Assembly: GCA_902595745.1 (NCBI GenBank) | Contig: CACJRE010000005.1 | Location: 1 to 48,013, forward strand | Source of the DNA: an uncultured Pelagibacteraceae bacterium | GTDB lineage: Bacteria > Pseudomonadota > Alphaproteobacteria > Pelagibacterales > Pelagibacteraceae | Reading direction: 5' to 3' | Length of the DNA stretch: 48,013 nucleotides | Shown here: positions 8,458 to 15,542 of the stretch, one piece after another | Layout of the letters: each line of letters opens with the position of its first letter | Numbering within the stretch: the first letter of the stretch is position 1 | Notes under the pieces: generated by a model | What the model saw: the letters and a program-made list of their open reading frames with translations, nothing else | Databases searched by the model: none | What the model was told of the DNA's origin: nothing | Program-made: the position numbers and the translations under genes

Positions 8458-9732
8458 TTAAAACTGTTCAGATTCTGTAGAACCTGCCATAGCAGTTGTT
8501 GAACTTTTTCCACTACTAATAGTATTTGATACTGCATCAAAATAAGAAGTTCCAACTTCTCTTTGATGTTTAACACTCGTGTAACCATCTTTTTCTCTAG
8601 AAAATTCTTGTTGTTGAATTCTAGAGTAAGCAGCCATTCCTTCTTTTTTATATTTTTCTGCAAGTTCAAATATCGCTATGTTTTGAGTATGAAATCCGGC
8701 TAATGTAATAAATTGAAATTTATATCCCATCTTAGCAATTTCTTGTTGGAATGAAGCTATCTCATCATCGCTTAAATGTTTTTTCCAATTAAATGAGGGT
8801 GAACAATTGTAAGCTAATAATTTTCCTGGAAATTTTTCATGTATTGCATCTGCAAATTTTTTTGCTTCAGCAAGATTTGGTGTTGCTGTTTCACACCAAA
8901 TTAAATCAGCATAAGGAGCATACGCAAGTCCTCTTGAAATAGCTTGATCAATTCCATCTTTTACATAAAAGAAACCTTCTGGAGATCTTTCACCTGTTAA
9001 AAAAGGTTTATCATTTTCATCAAAATCGTTAGTAATTAATTTTGCAGCATTAGCATCTGTTCTAGCTAAAATTATTAATGGAACTTTCGCAATATCTGCA
9101 GCAAGTCTCGCTGATTTTAAATTTTTAACCATTGTTCCAGTTGGTACTAAAACTTTACCACCCATATGACCACATTTTTTTTCACTAGCAAGCTGATCTT
9201 CAAAGTGAACACCTGCAGCTCCAGCTCTTATAAATTTTTTAGTTAATTCAAATACATTTAGCGGTCCACCAAATCCTGCTTCACCATCTGCTATAATTGG
9301 TAACATATAATCAACAGCATTTTCTTTTTTCATATCACCATCTTGAAGTTCCATATGTTGGATTTGATCAGCTCTAACTAATGAGTTATTCATACTTTCA
9401 ACTAATTTTGGAGCACTATCATACGGATATAAAGATTGATCGGGGTACATTTCACCAGCTGTATTAGCATCTGCAGCTACCTGCCATCCACTTAGGTAAA
9501 TTGCTTTCAATCCAGCTTTTGCATGTTGTACTGCTTGGTTACCTGATAATGAACCAAGTGTGTTTACGTATGGTTCAGTATTTAATAAATTCCAAAGTTT
9601 TTTTGATTGATTTTTACATAAAGAATATTCAATTTTTATTGATCCTCTTAATCTTTCAACTTCTTCTTCAGAGTAATCACGCTTAATTCCAGCAAACCTT
9701 TTTAAGTCGTATGAGATATTTTCTGCACTCAT
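8458..9732 (-). CDS. aceA: Isocitrate lyase
   Basis: First enzyme of the glyoxylate shunt: splits isocitrate to glyoxylate and succinate, needed for growth on C2 units. At 424 aa it has the normal bacterial length. The catalytic loop KKCGH is present (Cys187), with the [10 protein letters not shown] segment, the metal-site region [10 protein letters not shown] and the YNCSPSFNW block near residue 315. Upstream on the same strand lie a small ORF and then a divergent control region with TTTACAA repeats; the gene on the other side is a RamB/ScfR-type regulator, whose relatives control acetate and glyoxylate genes. Malate synthase is not in this window. Confidence 0.97.
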   Translation of the reverse strand: MSAENISYDLKRFAGIKRDYSEEEVERLRGSIKIEYSLCKNQSKKLWNLLNTEPYVNTLGSLSGNQAVQHAKAGLKAIYLSGWQVAADANTAGEMYPDQSLYPYDSAPKLVESMNNSLVRADQIQHMELQDGDMKKENAVDYMLPIIADGEAGFGGPLNVFELTKKFIRAGAAGVHFEDQLASEKKCGHMGGKVLVPTGTMVKNLKSARLAADIAKVPLIILARTDANAAKLITNDFDENDKPFLTGERSPEGFFYVKDGIDQAISRGLAYAPYADLIWCETATPNLAEAKKFADAIHEKFPGKLLAYNCSPSFNWKKHLSDDEIASFQQEIAKMGYKFQFITLAGFHTQNIAIFELAEKYKKEGMAAYSRIQQQEFSREKDGYTSVKHQREVGTSYFDAVSNTISSGKSSTTAMAGSTESEQF

Positions 9733-9787
9733 TATTGTTTATCCTTTGATGTTAATTGTTTACGAAAAATGAAAAAGTTGGAATGAA

Positions 9788-9949
9788 TTAGTTATTATCG
9801 TCAAGAGACTTAATAAGATCGTTCATTCCACTAGAACCCCAATCACAATGATCATCTCGCATGTAGATTCCTCTACTGTTATGTTGATCTAAATCCTCTT
9901 TTTTGATGATTTGAGCTTCATTTTCAGTGTTTTTTAATTTTTTGTTCAT
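9788..9949 (-). CDS. Small hydrophilic protein upstream of aceA
   Basis: A 53-aa protein from ATG 9949, in the same direction as aceA and 55 bases upstream of it. The ORF track starts at 9985 (65 aa), but that would put the first repeat of the operator inside the gene; I prefer 9949, although neither start has a clear Shine-Dalgarno. The product is charged, with an Asp/His/Cys-containing middle (DQHNSRGIYMRDDHCDW) and an acidic end (SLDDNN). I do not recognise it. It may be a small regulatory or metal-binding protein tied to the glyoxylate shunt, but that is only from position. Confidence 0.5.
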   Translation of the reverse strand: MNKKLKNTENEAQIIKKEDLDQHNSRGIYMRDDHCDWGSSGMNDLIKSLDDNN

Positions 9950-9960
9950 GTAAATTTTAT

Positions 9961-10051
9961 AATTTACAAAATTTACAATATCCATAAATTTATCTAAAAT
10001 CCTTGTAAATCAATAAAAAAAATTGTAAAAATAAATTTACAAAATTTACAA
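9961..10051. promoter_or_regulatory. Divergent control region with repeated TTTACAA elements
   Basis: The 18-mer AATTTACAAAATTTACAA, itself two tandem 9-mers AATTTACAA, occurs exactly twice, at 9961-9978 and 10034-10051. Between them are two inverted single copies, TTGTAAAT at 10003-10010 and TTGTAAA at 10023-10029. The first 18-mer lies just before the small gene upstream of aceA, the second 10 bases before the regulator start. This is the layout of an autoregulated divergent operator. RamB of Corynebacterium is reported to bind boxes containing TTTGCAAA-like sequence, which resembles these half-sites. Binding here is inference. Confidence 0.65.
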
Positions 10052-10060
10052 ATAGAAAAT

Positions 10061-11494
10061 ATGAGTCAATTAGATTTAAAAATAGGGCCAAAAATCAAGT
10101 CTTTTAGAAGGCAATTAGGGCTACAAGCAAACAAGCTTGCAGAAGATCTAGGTATTTCTCCAAGTTACTTAAACTTAATTGAAAGTGGAAAAAGAAAAAT
10201 TGATGGTGATTTACTTTTATTGGTATGCGAAAAACTTAACATCAATTTGTCTGACTTAACATCTAAAACAGATATTAATTTACAAAATACAATATCTGAA
10301 ATTTTAGATGATAACTTGTTTGAAGATTTAGATATTTTAGGTCCAGAAGTAAAAGATCTTGTTAGTACAAATCCAAAAATAGGTAAAGCTATAGTAAGGC
10401 TTGGAGATATTTTAAAAAAAAAGGATCATGAACTAATTAATAAGATCGAAAAAATATCAGGTAAAATTGTTGATAATAGAAAAAATTCTTTTCCTGGAGA
10501 AGTTATTTCTGATTTTTTACAAGTTAATAAAAATTATTTCCCTAAATTAGAAGAATTTGCGAATAAAGTTTTTGGAAAAATACAAAAAAATAATAGAACA
10601 AGATATATTGCTTTATGTGAATATTTAAAATCAGAATATTCAATAAAAGTCTTTGACGTGATACCTGAAGAAAATAAACCATTTTCAAAAATTTATAATA
10701 AAAATAAAAAAGAACTTTTGTTAAGTGATTATAGCTCCTTAGAAACAAAAAAATTGCATGCGGCAGCACAAATAGCTCAAGAAGGAGCAAGTAAAGAAAT
10801 TGATACATACTTATCTACTTTTAGTTTTCCTTCAGAGGAGTCTAAAAAATTAACAAAAGTAGCTTTATTGAATTATTGTGGAGCAGCAATATTAATGCCT
10901 TATAAATTATTTCATACGGAGTGTAAAAAACTAAAATATGATTTAGAACTGTTACAAAATACTTTTGCAACATCATTTGAACAGGTTGCGCATAGAGTAA
11001 CGTGTTTACAAGATCCAAAACTTCCAGGAATTCCGTTTCATTTTTTAAGAGTTGATATGGCTGGAAATATATCAAAGAGATTTTCTTTATCAGGTATTGA
11101 TATTCCAAGATATGGTGGTGCATGTCCAAGATGGAATGTTTATTCTGCGCTTACGAGACCAGGAGTAATTCAAGCAGCAGTTAGTAAAATGACGAATGGT
11201 GAAAAATATGTTTGTATCGCAAGAACAGTTGAAAAGGGTATTGGACGTTTTGGGCAAGCAAAAAGTATTTTATCTATTGGCCTTGGATGTGAAGCCAAAT
11301 ATGCAAAAGATTTTGTGTATACAGAAAATATAAATATTAATGACAAATCAACAGAAATTCCCATAGGTGTTTCTTGTAGAACTTGTGATCGTTTGGATTG
11401 TTCTCAAAGAGCTTTTCCACCATTGCATAAAAAATTTGATGTTGACCTTAATTCAAGAGGAGTTTCAGTTTATGTCAGTGATAACAATTCATAA
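10061..11494 (+). CDS. RamB/ScfR-type transcriptional regulator (XRE + IrrE-like + DUF2083)
   Basis: A 477-aa DNA-binding protein. Residues 8-62 form a Cro/XRE helix-turn-helix (FRRQLGLQANKLAEDLGIS, then PSYLNLIESGKRKI). The middle is the IrrE/ImmA-like region of this family (LHAAAQIAQ, then NYCGAAILMPYKLF), without an obvious HExxH protease motif, as is usual in the RamB group. The C-terminus is DUF2083 with the cysteine cluster CRTCDRLDCSQRAFPP. Relatives sense short-chain acyl-CoA and control acetate, propionate and glyoxylate-shunt genes; the divergent aceA side and the shared repeats fit. Probably autoregulated. The final ligand and target list are inferred from family and neighbourhood. 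Confidence 0.88.
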   Translation: MSQLDLKIGPKIKSFRRQLGLQANKLAEDLGISPSYLNLIESGKRKIDGDLLLLVCEKLNINLSDLTSKTDINLQNTISEILDDNLFEDLDILGPEVKDLVSTNPKIGKAIVRLGDILKKKDHELINKIEKISGKIVDNRKNSFPGEVISDFLQVNKNYFPKLEEFANKVFGKIQKNNRTRYIALCEYLKSEYSIKVFDVIPEENKPFSKIYNKNKKELLLSDYSSLETKKLHAAAQIAQEGASKEIDTYLSTFSFPSEESKKLTKVALLNYCGAAILMPYKLFHTECKKLKYDLELLQNTFATSFEQVAHRVTCLQDPKLPGIPFHFLRVDMAGNISKRFSLSGIDIPRYGGACPRWNVYSALTRPGVIQAAVSKMTNGEKYVCIARTVEKGIGRFGQAKSILSIGLGCEAKYAKDFVYTENININDKSTEIPIGVSCRTCDRLDCSQRAFPPLHKKFDVDLNSRGVSVYVSDNNS

Positions 11495-11497
11495 ATC

Positions 11498-11662
11498 ATG
11501 ATTAAATATATATTGCCAGCTGTAATTATTTTCTTAATTGTTTTATTCTGGGAAAAAATTAAAGATTATGTTGAAAAGAAATTTAATATTAAGCTTAATT
11601 ATATAGTTGTTAGTTCCGTTATTGTTGCAATAGTAATTATCCTTTTACTCCTAAATTACTAG
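11498..11662 (+). CDS. 54-aa two-helix membrane protein
   Basis: Below the ORF-track cutoff. ATG 11498 follows the regulator stop by three bases and the TAG at 11660 is followed by the acetyltransferase gene. The product has two hydrophobic helices (YILPAVIIFLIVLFW and IVVSSVIVAIVIILLLL) joined by a lysine-rich loop (EKIKDYVEKKFNIK). Tight packing between two genes of the same direction and the clear alternation of membrane and charged segments support a real gene. No function can be read from it. Confidence 0.6.
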   Translation: MIKYILPAVIIFLIVLFWEKIKDYVEKKFNIKLNYIVVSSVIVAIVIILLLLNY

Positions 11663-11667
11663 GATTT

Positions 11668-11937
11668 ATGAACAGTATAGATTTTTCAAATTATAATTTA
11701 AATGAGTCAGATGGTGTTTTTACATATAAGAATAAAAATACAACACTAGGCTTTGTTAGATTTAATGAAAAGGGCGAAGTTGAATACATCTTTGTTAACC
11801 CTATTTTTAGGAAAAAAGGAATAGCAACAAGGTTGCTAAAATTAGTGAAGGAAAAAACAGGAAAAGAAATTGTTCTTCAAGAGCCAATTAGTCCATTAGG
11901 ATCAAAATTATTAAATTCACTAAATAAATGGAAATAA
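11668..11937 (+). CDS. Small GNAT-family N-acetyltransferase
   Basis: An 89-aa, minimal GNAT domain of the YjdJ-like type. The acetyl-CoA-binding motif is visible as VNPIFRKKGIATRLL (residues 46-60), following a beta strand GEVEYIFV. The N-terminal acceptor-binding helices of larger GNATs are missing, as in other members of this short group. AGGA just before the ATG (spacing 4) supports the start. The gene overlaps the TSUP transporter start by 10 bases. Substrate unknown. Confidence 0.75.
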   Translation: MNSIDFSNYNLNESDGVFTYKNKNTTLGFVRFNEKGEVEYIFVNPIFRKKGIATRLLKLVKEKTGKEIVLQEPISPLGSKLLNSLNKWK

Positions 11938-12674
11938 ATTTCTTATTTTTCTTCACAGTTATTCCAGCAATAATTTTATATGGGATAGCGAAATCTGGTT
12001 TAGGTGGATCTATGACTTTAATTTCTATTCCACTAATGACGATAGTTATGCCATTAAATCAAGCATTAGGGATTATTCTTCCTATTTTGATATTTTCAGA
12101 CTTCATAGCCACTTATAAATACAGAAAAGAATTTGATCTAAGTACATTAAAATTAATGATACCATTTGCTGCTATAGGCATAATTATTGGATCTTTAACT
12201 TTTTCATATTTTTCAGAAGAATTATTAAAATTTATAATTGGTTTAATGGGATTTATATTTGCTGGTCATTATTTTTTCTTAAAAAAAAATAAAGAAGCAA
12301 AGTCTCAAAAAAATTTTATTAAAGGTGGGATTTGTTCAACGATTGCAGGTTTTACAAGTTTTTGTGTTCATGCTGGTGGCACTCCGGTGAGTATTTATAT
12401 GCTTCCTTTAAGAATGAAAAAAGAAATATATGTTGGAACAAGAATAATTTTTTTTACTTTTGTAAATTTAATTAAACTTCCACTTTATATAAATTTATCA
12501 ATGACTAATTTTATTACATTCAAACAATCTGTAATGTTATTTCCTGTGGCATTTTTAGGAATATTAATTGGTTATAGATTAATCAAAATTATTAATGAAA
12601 AACTATTTTATAATATTTTATATATTTTGATTTTTGTAAGTAGCTCAAAACTTTTATATGATTATTTAATATGA
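11928..12674 (+). CDS. TSUP (TauE/SafE) family membrane transporter
   Basis: A 248-aa membrane protein with about eight helices in two repeated halves, the TSUP family that includes the sulfite/sulfoacetate exporters TauE and SafE. The N-terminal repeat shows the family pattern GIAKSGLGGSMTLISIPLM followed by ALGIILPILIFSDFIA; the second half has the matching GFTSFCVHAGGTPVSIYMLP. With sulfonate uptake and sulfonate-type dehydrogenases elsewhere in the window, sulfite export would make sense, but the substrate of TSUP members cannot be told from sequence. It overlaps genes on both sides (10 and 4 bases). Confidence 0.85.
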   Translation: MEINFLFFFTVIPAIILYGIAKSGLGGSMTLISIPLMTIVMPLNQALGIILPILIFSDFIATYKYRKEFDLSTLKLMIPFAAIGIIIGSLTFSYFSEELLKFIIGLMGFIFAGHYFFLKKNKEAKSQKNFIKGGICSTIAGFTSFCVHAGGTPVSIYMLPLRMKKEIYVGTRIIFFTFVNLIKLPLYINLSMTNFITFKQSVMLFPVAFLGILIGYRLIKIINEKLFYNILYILIFVSSSKLLYDYLI

Positions 12675-13222
12675 AAACTTTTAAACCAAGACTAAAAGCT
12701 AGGTTAAGGAAAAATAGACAAACACTAAATAAAAATATTGATAATTTTTTTGGCTGGATCAAGGGGGCAAAACTTATTGAGCTTAAAGAATGTAATACTG
12801 AAGAAGATCCAGTAAGACCTGAATTAGACAACGAGTTTAGAACTGGATATGGTCGAAAAATTTATGGTGTGAAATACCAAGGAGAAATTCATGCAGTTAT
12901 GTGCTTTGCATATACAAATATAATTCCAAAAAGTGTCGACGAGTTGGAGAAATTAAGTACTGATGCTTTTTTACAGAGTGCAATGAGAGATCAAAGTGGG
13001 GGTCAAATAGCAATTGCTTACACTGTTTGGTCAAAAAAAAAAGGTGGTGGAAAGTTAATAGTTAAAGAGGTGTTTAAAAAAATTAAAAAATCAAATCATC
13101 TAAATAGATTGGTAACACTGTCACCGTTAACTGAGATGGCAACTAGCTTTCATACTAGAAATGGAGCTAAATTAATTCAAATTAATGAAACAACACAAAA
13201 TTTTGAGTATAAAGTTTTGTAA
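12671..13222 (+). CDS. GNAT-like hypothetical protein
   Basis: A 183-aa soluble protein starting in the ATGA overlap with the TSUP gene. I do not place it in a named family with certainty. The second half (IAIAYTVWSKKKGGGKLIV, then a helix, then RLVTLSPLTEMATSFHTRNG) looks like a GNAT-type fold: a strand, a glycine-rich cofactor loop and a C-terminal strand-helix-strand. LVTLSPLTEMA resembles a segment I associate with malonyl-CoA-decarboxylase-like proteins, which also have a GNAT fold. The N-terminus is very basic (KTFKPRLKARLRKNRQ). An acyl-CoA-dependent enzyme is a reasonable guess, no more. Confidence 0.7.
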   Translation: MKTFKPRLKARLRKNRQTLNKNIDNFFGWIKGAKLIELKECNTEEDPVRPELDNEFRTGYGRKIYGVKYQGEIHAVMCFAYTNIIPKSVDELEKLSTDAFLQSAMRDQSGGQIAIAYTVWSKKKGGGKLIVKEVFKKIKKSNHLNRLVTLSPLTEMATSFHTRNGAKLIQINETTQNFEYKVL

Positions 13223-13225
13223 TTT

Positions 13226-13792
13226 ATGAGTTTAAAAAAGCTATTTATTCTTACATTTTGTACTTTAATCATTATACCGTATTCTGCAGTTATGGCTAAT
13301 GAGGAGGCAAAATACGAAGTTATTAATAAAAATCAAATATTTGAAATTAGAAAATATTCTGATCGTTTAGCCGTAGAAACATCTAGAGCTGGCATAGATA
13401 GCAATTTTAGAAAATTATTTAATTACATATCGGGTAGGAATGATACTCAAGAAAAAATTGCAATGACTACACCAGTTACTCAAATTGAAAAAAATGGGAA
13501 TATGACTATGCAGTTTTATTTACCTTCAAAATTCAACTCAGATAACGTTCCCAATCCAAGTAATACAGATGTAAGTATAGTTAATATTGAGGGAGGGCAC
13601 TATGCTGTCATTAGATATTCTGGTAGAGCCTCGGATAACAATTTTATAAAACATAAAGAAATTTTAGAAAAAGAGTTAAAAAGAAATAATATATCAATTA
13701 TAAGCCCACCTATTAGAGCAACATATGATAGCCCTTTTACATTACCAATGAATAGAAGAAATGAAGCAATGTTTAAAGTAGAGTACCAATAA
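13226..13792 (+). CDS. SOUL-family heme-binding-type protein, exported
   Basis: A 188-aa SOUL/HEBP protein with a signal peptide (MSLKKLFILTFCTLIIIPYS, cleavage near VMANE). The family signature is clear: YEVINKNQIFEIRKYSD at the start, FNYISGRNDTQEKIAMTTPV in the middle, and MQFYLPSKF, NIEGGHYAVIRYSGR and SPFTLPMNRRNEAMFKVE towards the end. Members bind heme or related tetrapyrroles, though many bacterial ones are uncharacterised. A periplasmic heme buffer is possible. The stop shares a base with the next start (TAATG). Confidence 0.88.
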   Translation: MSLKKLFILTFCTLIIIPYSAVMANEEAKYEVINKNQIFEIRKYSDRLAVETSRAGIDSNFRKLFNYISGRNDTQEKIAMTTPVTQIEKNGNMTMQFYLPSKFNSDNVPNPSNTDVSIVNIEGGHYAVIRYSGRASDNNFIKHKEILEKELKRNNISIISPPIRATYDSPFTLPMNRRNEAMFKVEYQ

Positions 13793-14208
13793 TGAGATCA
13801 AAATATAAAGCCATGGTTTTATCTTGTATGGATCCTAGATTTCAGCTCCCTGTTTTTAATTTTATAAAAAAAAAGAATTTAGTTAGTAAACACAGTTCTT
13901 TTACGATAGCAGGTGCTGCTGTAGGAGTTACCCATTCTAAATTTAAAAAATGGCATCAGGCTTTTTTAGACAATCTCAAAACTTCAATAAAATTACATAA
14001 AATTGAAAAATTAATTGTAGTTAATCACGAGGATTGTGGAGCTATTAAATTAGCTGAAAATAAAAAAAATTATATTGAAGATAAAATTCACAAAAATTCA
14101 TTTCAAAAACTTGAAAAAATAATTACCAAAAAATTTCCAAAATTAAAATTAGAGTTTTATATAATTAAATTAGATCAAAAAATTTTAAGGGTTCGCTCTT
14201 TAAGATAA
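13792..14208 (+). CDS. Beta-carbonic-anhydrase-like protein
   Basis: A short (138 aa) protein with all zinc-site features of the beta-carbonic anhydrases: Cys12-x-Asp14-x-Arg16 in SCMDPRF, and His79-x-x-Cys82 in VNHEDCGAI. The region between is shorter than in classical enzymes, and the tail that forms the dimer interface is reduced, as in the compact carbonic-anhydrase-related group. It may hydrate CO2 or bind zinc for another purpose. It is last in the run of + genes from 10061 and is followed at 14247 by an intrinsic terminator; the stop codon lies inside a GCTCTTT/AAAGAGC inverted repeat (14195-14220). Confidence 0.8.
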   Translation: MRSKYKAMVLSCMDPRFQLPVFNFIKKKNLVSKHSSFTIAGAAVGVTHSKFKKWHQAFLDNLKTSIKLHKIEKLIVVNHEDCGAIKLAENKKNYIEDKIHKNSFQKLEKIITKKFPKLKLEFYIIKLDQKILRVRSLR

Positions 14209-14224
14209 GTCTCAAAGAGCTCCC

Positions 14225-14323
14225 TTATTCAGCCTCTTTGGCTTTTAAATCCGTTTGGATTTTTTTAGTTTGTTTTATGGATTGTTTTTTCAGCTAAGTA
14301 TCAGGTGGTGTAAGTTTTAACAT
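14225..14323 (-). pseudogene. Micro-ORF with one in-frame amber codon
   Basis: On the minus strand AAGGAGG (14329-14335) stands five bases before ATG 14323, one of the best Shine-Dalgarno sequences in the window. The frame reads MLKLTPPDT, then TAG at 14294-14296, then continues without a break as LKKQSIKQTKKIQTD and LKAKEAE to a TAA at 14225. The codons after the amber look like a real basic helix, so this may be a 32-residue gene in which a Trp (TGG) codon became TAG, a 9-aa leader peptide, or a readthrough gene. No downstream gene follows on this strand, which argues against a leader. I cannot decide between these from one sequence. Confidence 0.5.
14247..14266 (+). terminator. Intrinsic terminator of the 10-14 kb operon
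   Basis: A 6-bp stem AAATCC/GGATTT with loop GTTT runs directly into a T tract (14260-14266). A smaller stem AGCC/GGCT followed by TTTT (14231-14246) stands just before it, giving a tandem arrangement. Both lie inside the antisense micro-ORF. Confidence 0.75.
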
Positions 14324-14353
14324 AATAACCTCCTTGATATAAAGGTAGTTATT
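14324..14353 (-). promoter_or_regulatory. Hairpin covering the micro-ORF Shine-Dalgarno
   Basis: Minus strand: AATAAC-TA-CCTT / AAGG-AG-GTTATT, two helices of 6 and 4 bp with a 2x2 internal mismatch and a 6-base loop, ending one base before the ATG. The AAGG of the Shine-Dalgarno is paired with CCTT, so the structure could hold back translation of the micro-ORF. The remaining 106 bases up to 14459 include a locally GC-rich patch (14411-14436) in which I see no gene. Confidence 0.5.
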
Positions 14354-14459
14354 ATTAAACCTATTTCAATTTATTTATTTACATTTTCAGCAAATATATT
14401 TCTTGAATACAACCTGGCGCTTTAGTAGATTCCCGGTAACTTAATTAACTCTTCTAAAA

Positions 14460-15317
14460 TTATTTTTTATCAATTAATTCGCTAATAAAATTTTCTCCAT
14501 AGCCATCGTCAACTGCTTTTTGAAAATAATTTTTGTTATCTTCTGCAATTTTTTCAGCTTCAGGAAAATCTTTTAATAGATCTTGAATGTAAGATAAATC
14601 TTTTACTGAATTAGCAGCTGTAAATTTGAAACCTGTCAAATCTCCTTTAAGCAAAGCATCAAAAACTCTAACAAGTGCAGCTGAATTTCCAGAACCTAAT
14701 TTTGCAACATCAAATAATTTTTTTAAATCAAGATCAAATTTTTTAGCAGCTTTTGCCATATGATTTATTAATGCAGCATTACCTAGTGTTAAAAAATTGT
14801 TTAAAAGCTTAGATTTCGCACCCATTCCAACAGGACCAAAATGGAAATAGTTTTTACAAAAAAGTTTTAAAATGGGTTCTGCTAATTTAAAATTTTTATC
14901 TGTAGCACCAATAATACCACCTAATATACCTTCTTCTGCTTGAACAGGACCCCCCATCACAGGACACTCAATATAATTAATATTTTTAGATTGATAAATT
15001 TTTTCAGTTTCAATTGATCCTGATTTATTATGGGTTGTAATATCGATGATCAATGTTTTTTCGTCTAAAATATTAGATAGTTTTGTGGCAATTTCTTTTG
15101 CAATAGGAGTATTCGTTACACATTTCACTAAAACATTTAATTGTTTTTCTTTAAATTCCTCAAAGGTTTTAATTTCTGTTGCACCTTCGCTTACAATTTT
15201 TTCTATTGGTTTTCTATTTTTATTTGCAATTACAAATAACTTATTGCCTTTATGTAAAATATTTTTAGCTATTCCATAGCCCATGTATCCTACACCGATA
15301 AAGCCTACATTGCTCAT
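14460..15317 (-). CDS. 3-hydroxyisobutyrate dehydrogenase-like (beta-hydroxyacid dehydrogenase)
   Basis: A 285-aa NAD(P)-dependent oxidoreductase. The N-terminal Rossmann fold is marked by GFIGVGYMGYGIAKNILHKG (residues 4-23). The substrate-binding strand reads ECPVMGGPVQAEEGILGGI, corresponding to the DAPVSGG motif of the family with Glu-Cys in place of Asp-Ala. The catalytic lysine is expected in GMGAKSKLLNNFLTLGNAAL. Members reduce or oxidise 3-hydroxyisobutyrate, tartronate semialdehyde, glyoxylate or succinic semialdehyde; which one applies cannot be told. It is a single gene, divergent from the 59-aa membrane ORF, with its 3' end facing the micro-ORF region. Confidence 0.87.
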   Translation of the reverse strand: MSNVGFIGVGYMGYGIAKNILHKGNKLFVIANKNRKPIEKIVSEGATEIKTFEEFKEKQLNVLVKCVTNTPIAKEIATKLSNILDEKTLIIDITTHNKSGSIETEKIYQSKNINYIECPVMGGPVQAEEGILGGIIGATDKNFKLAEPILKLFCKNYFHFGPVGMGAKSKLLNNFLTLGNAALINHMAKAAKKFDLDLKKLFDVAKLGSGNSAALVRVFDALLKGDLTGFKFTAANSVKDLSYIQDLLKDFPEAEKIAEDNKNYFQKAVDDGYGENFISELIDKK

Positions 15318-15361
15318 ATAATGAAGTTTACATGATTAATTAATATGTATAAAGTTTAATT

Positions 15362-15541
15362 ATGAAATACTTATGTGCGTTAAGAGATTTATTAATAAGT
15401 CTTGTTGCTTCAACAATAATTATTTATGCAATAAATATTGTCGCTAGTTTTGGTGGTGCCGACTATGAGTTTAGTCATGGAGAAACTTTCATAGTTTGGA
15501 TATTGATGGCAATATTAGTTAATAATTGCTTAAAAAAGTAA
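15362..15541 (+). CDS. 59-aa two-helix membrane protein
   Basis: One residue too short for the ORF track. ATG 15362 to TAA 15541 gives two hydrophobic helices (LLISLVASTIIIYAINIV and FIVWILMAILVNNCL) with a polar loop holding FGGADYEFSHGE. It ends one base before the stop of the convergent dioxygenase gene, the same packing seen at the other convergent boundaries, which supports it as a real gene. Function unknown. Confidence 0.55.
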   Translation: MKYLCALRDLLISLVASTIIIYAINIVASFGGADYEFSHGETFIVWILMAILVNNCLKK

Positions 15542-15542
15542 G

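Noticed and set aside
8364-9787. Glycine or SAM riboswitch near the DmdA-like gene or aceA
   Set aside because: SAR11 uses such switches, so I looked; the spacers are 94 and 55 bases, one holds a terminator and the other shows no conserved aptamer core.
10542-11364. Minus-strand ORFs inside the RamB/ScfR-type regulator
   Set aside because: Antisense to a complete, well-conserved gene; composition is Leu/Phe/Tyr-rich as expected from AT-rich shadows.
13792-14208. Frameshifted carbonic anhydrase
   Set aside because: The short length raised the question, but all zinc ligands and the final LDQKILRV strand are in one frame; compact family members end similarly.
14195-14224. GCTCTTT/AAAGAGC inverted repeat around the carbonic-anhydrase-like stop as a tRNA or ncRNA
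   Set aside because: No tRNA arms or known RNA core; more simply a stem next to the terminator. The loop contains the stop codon.
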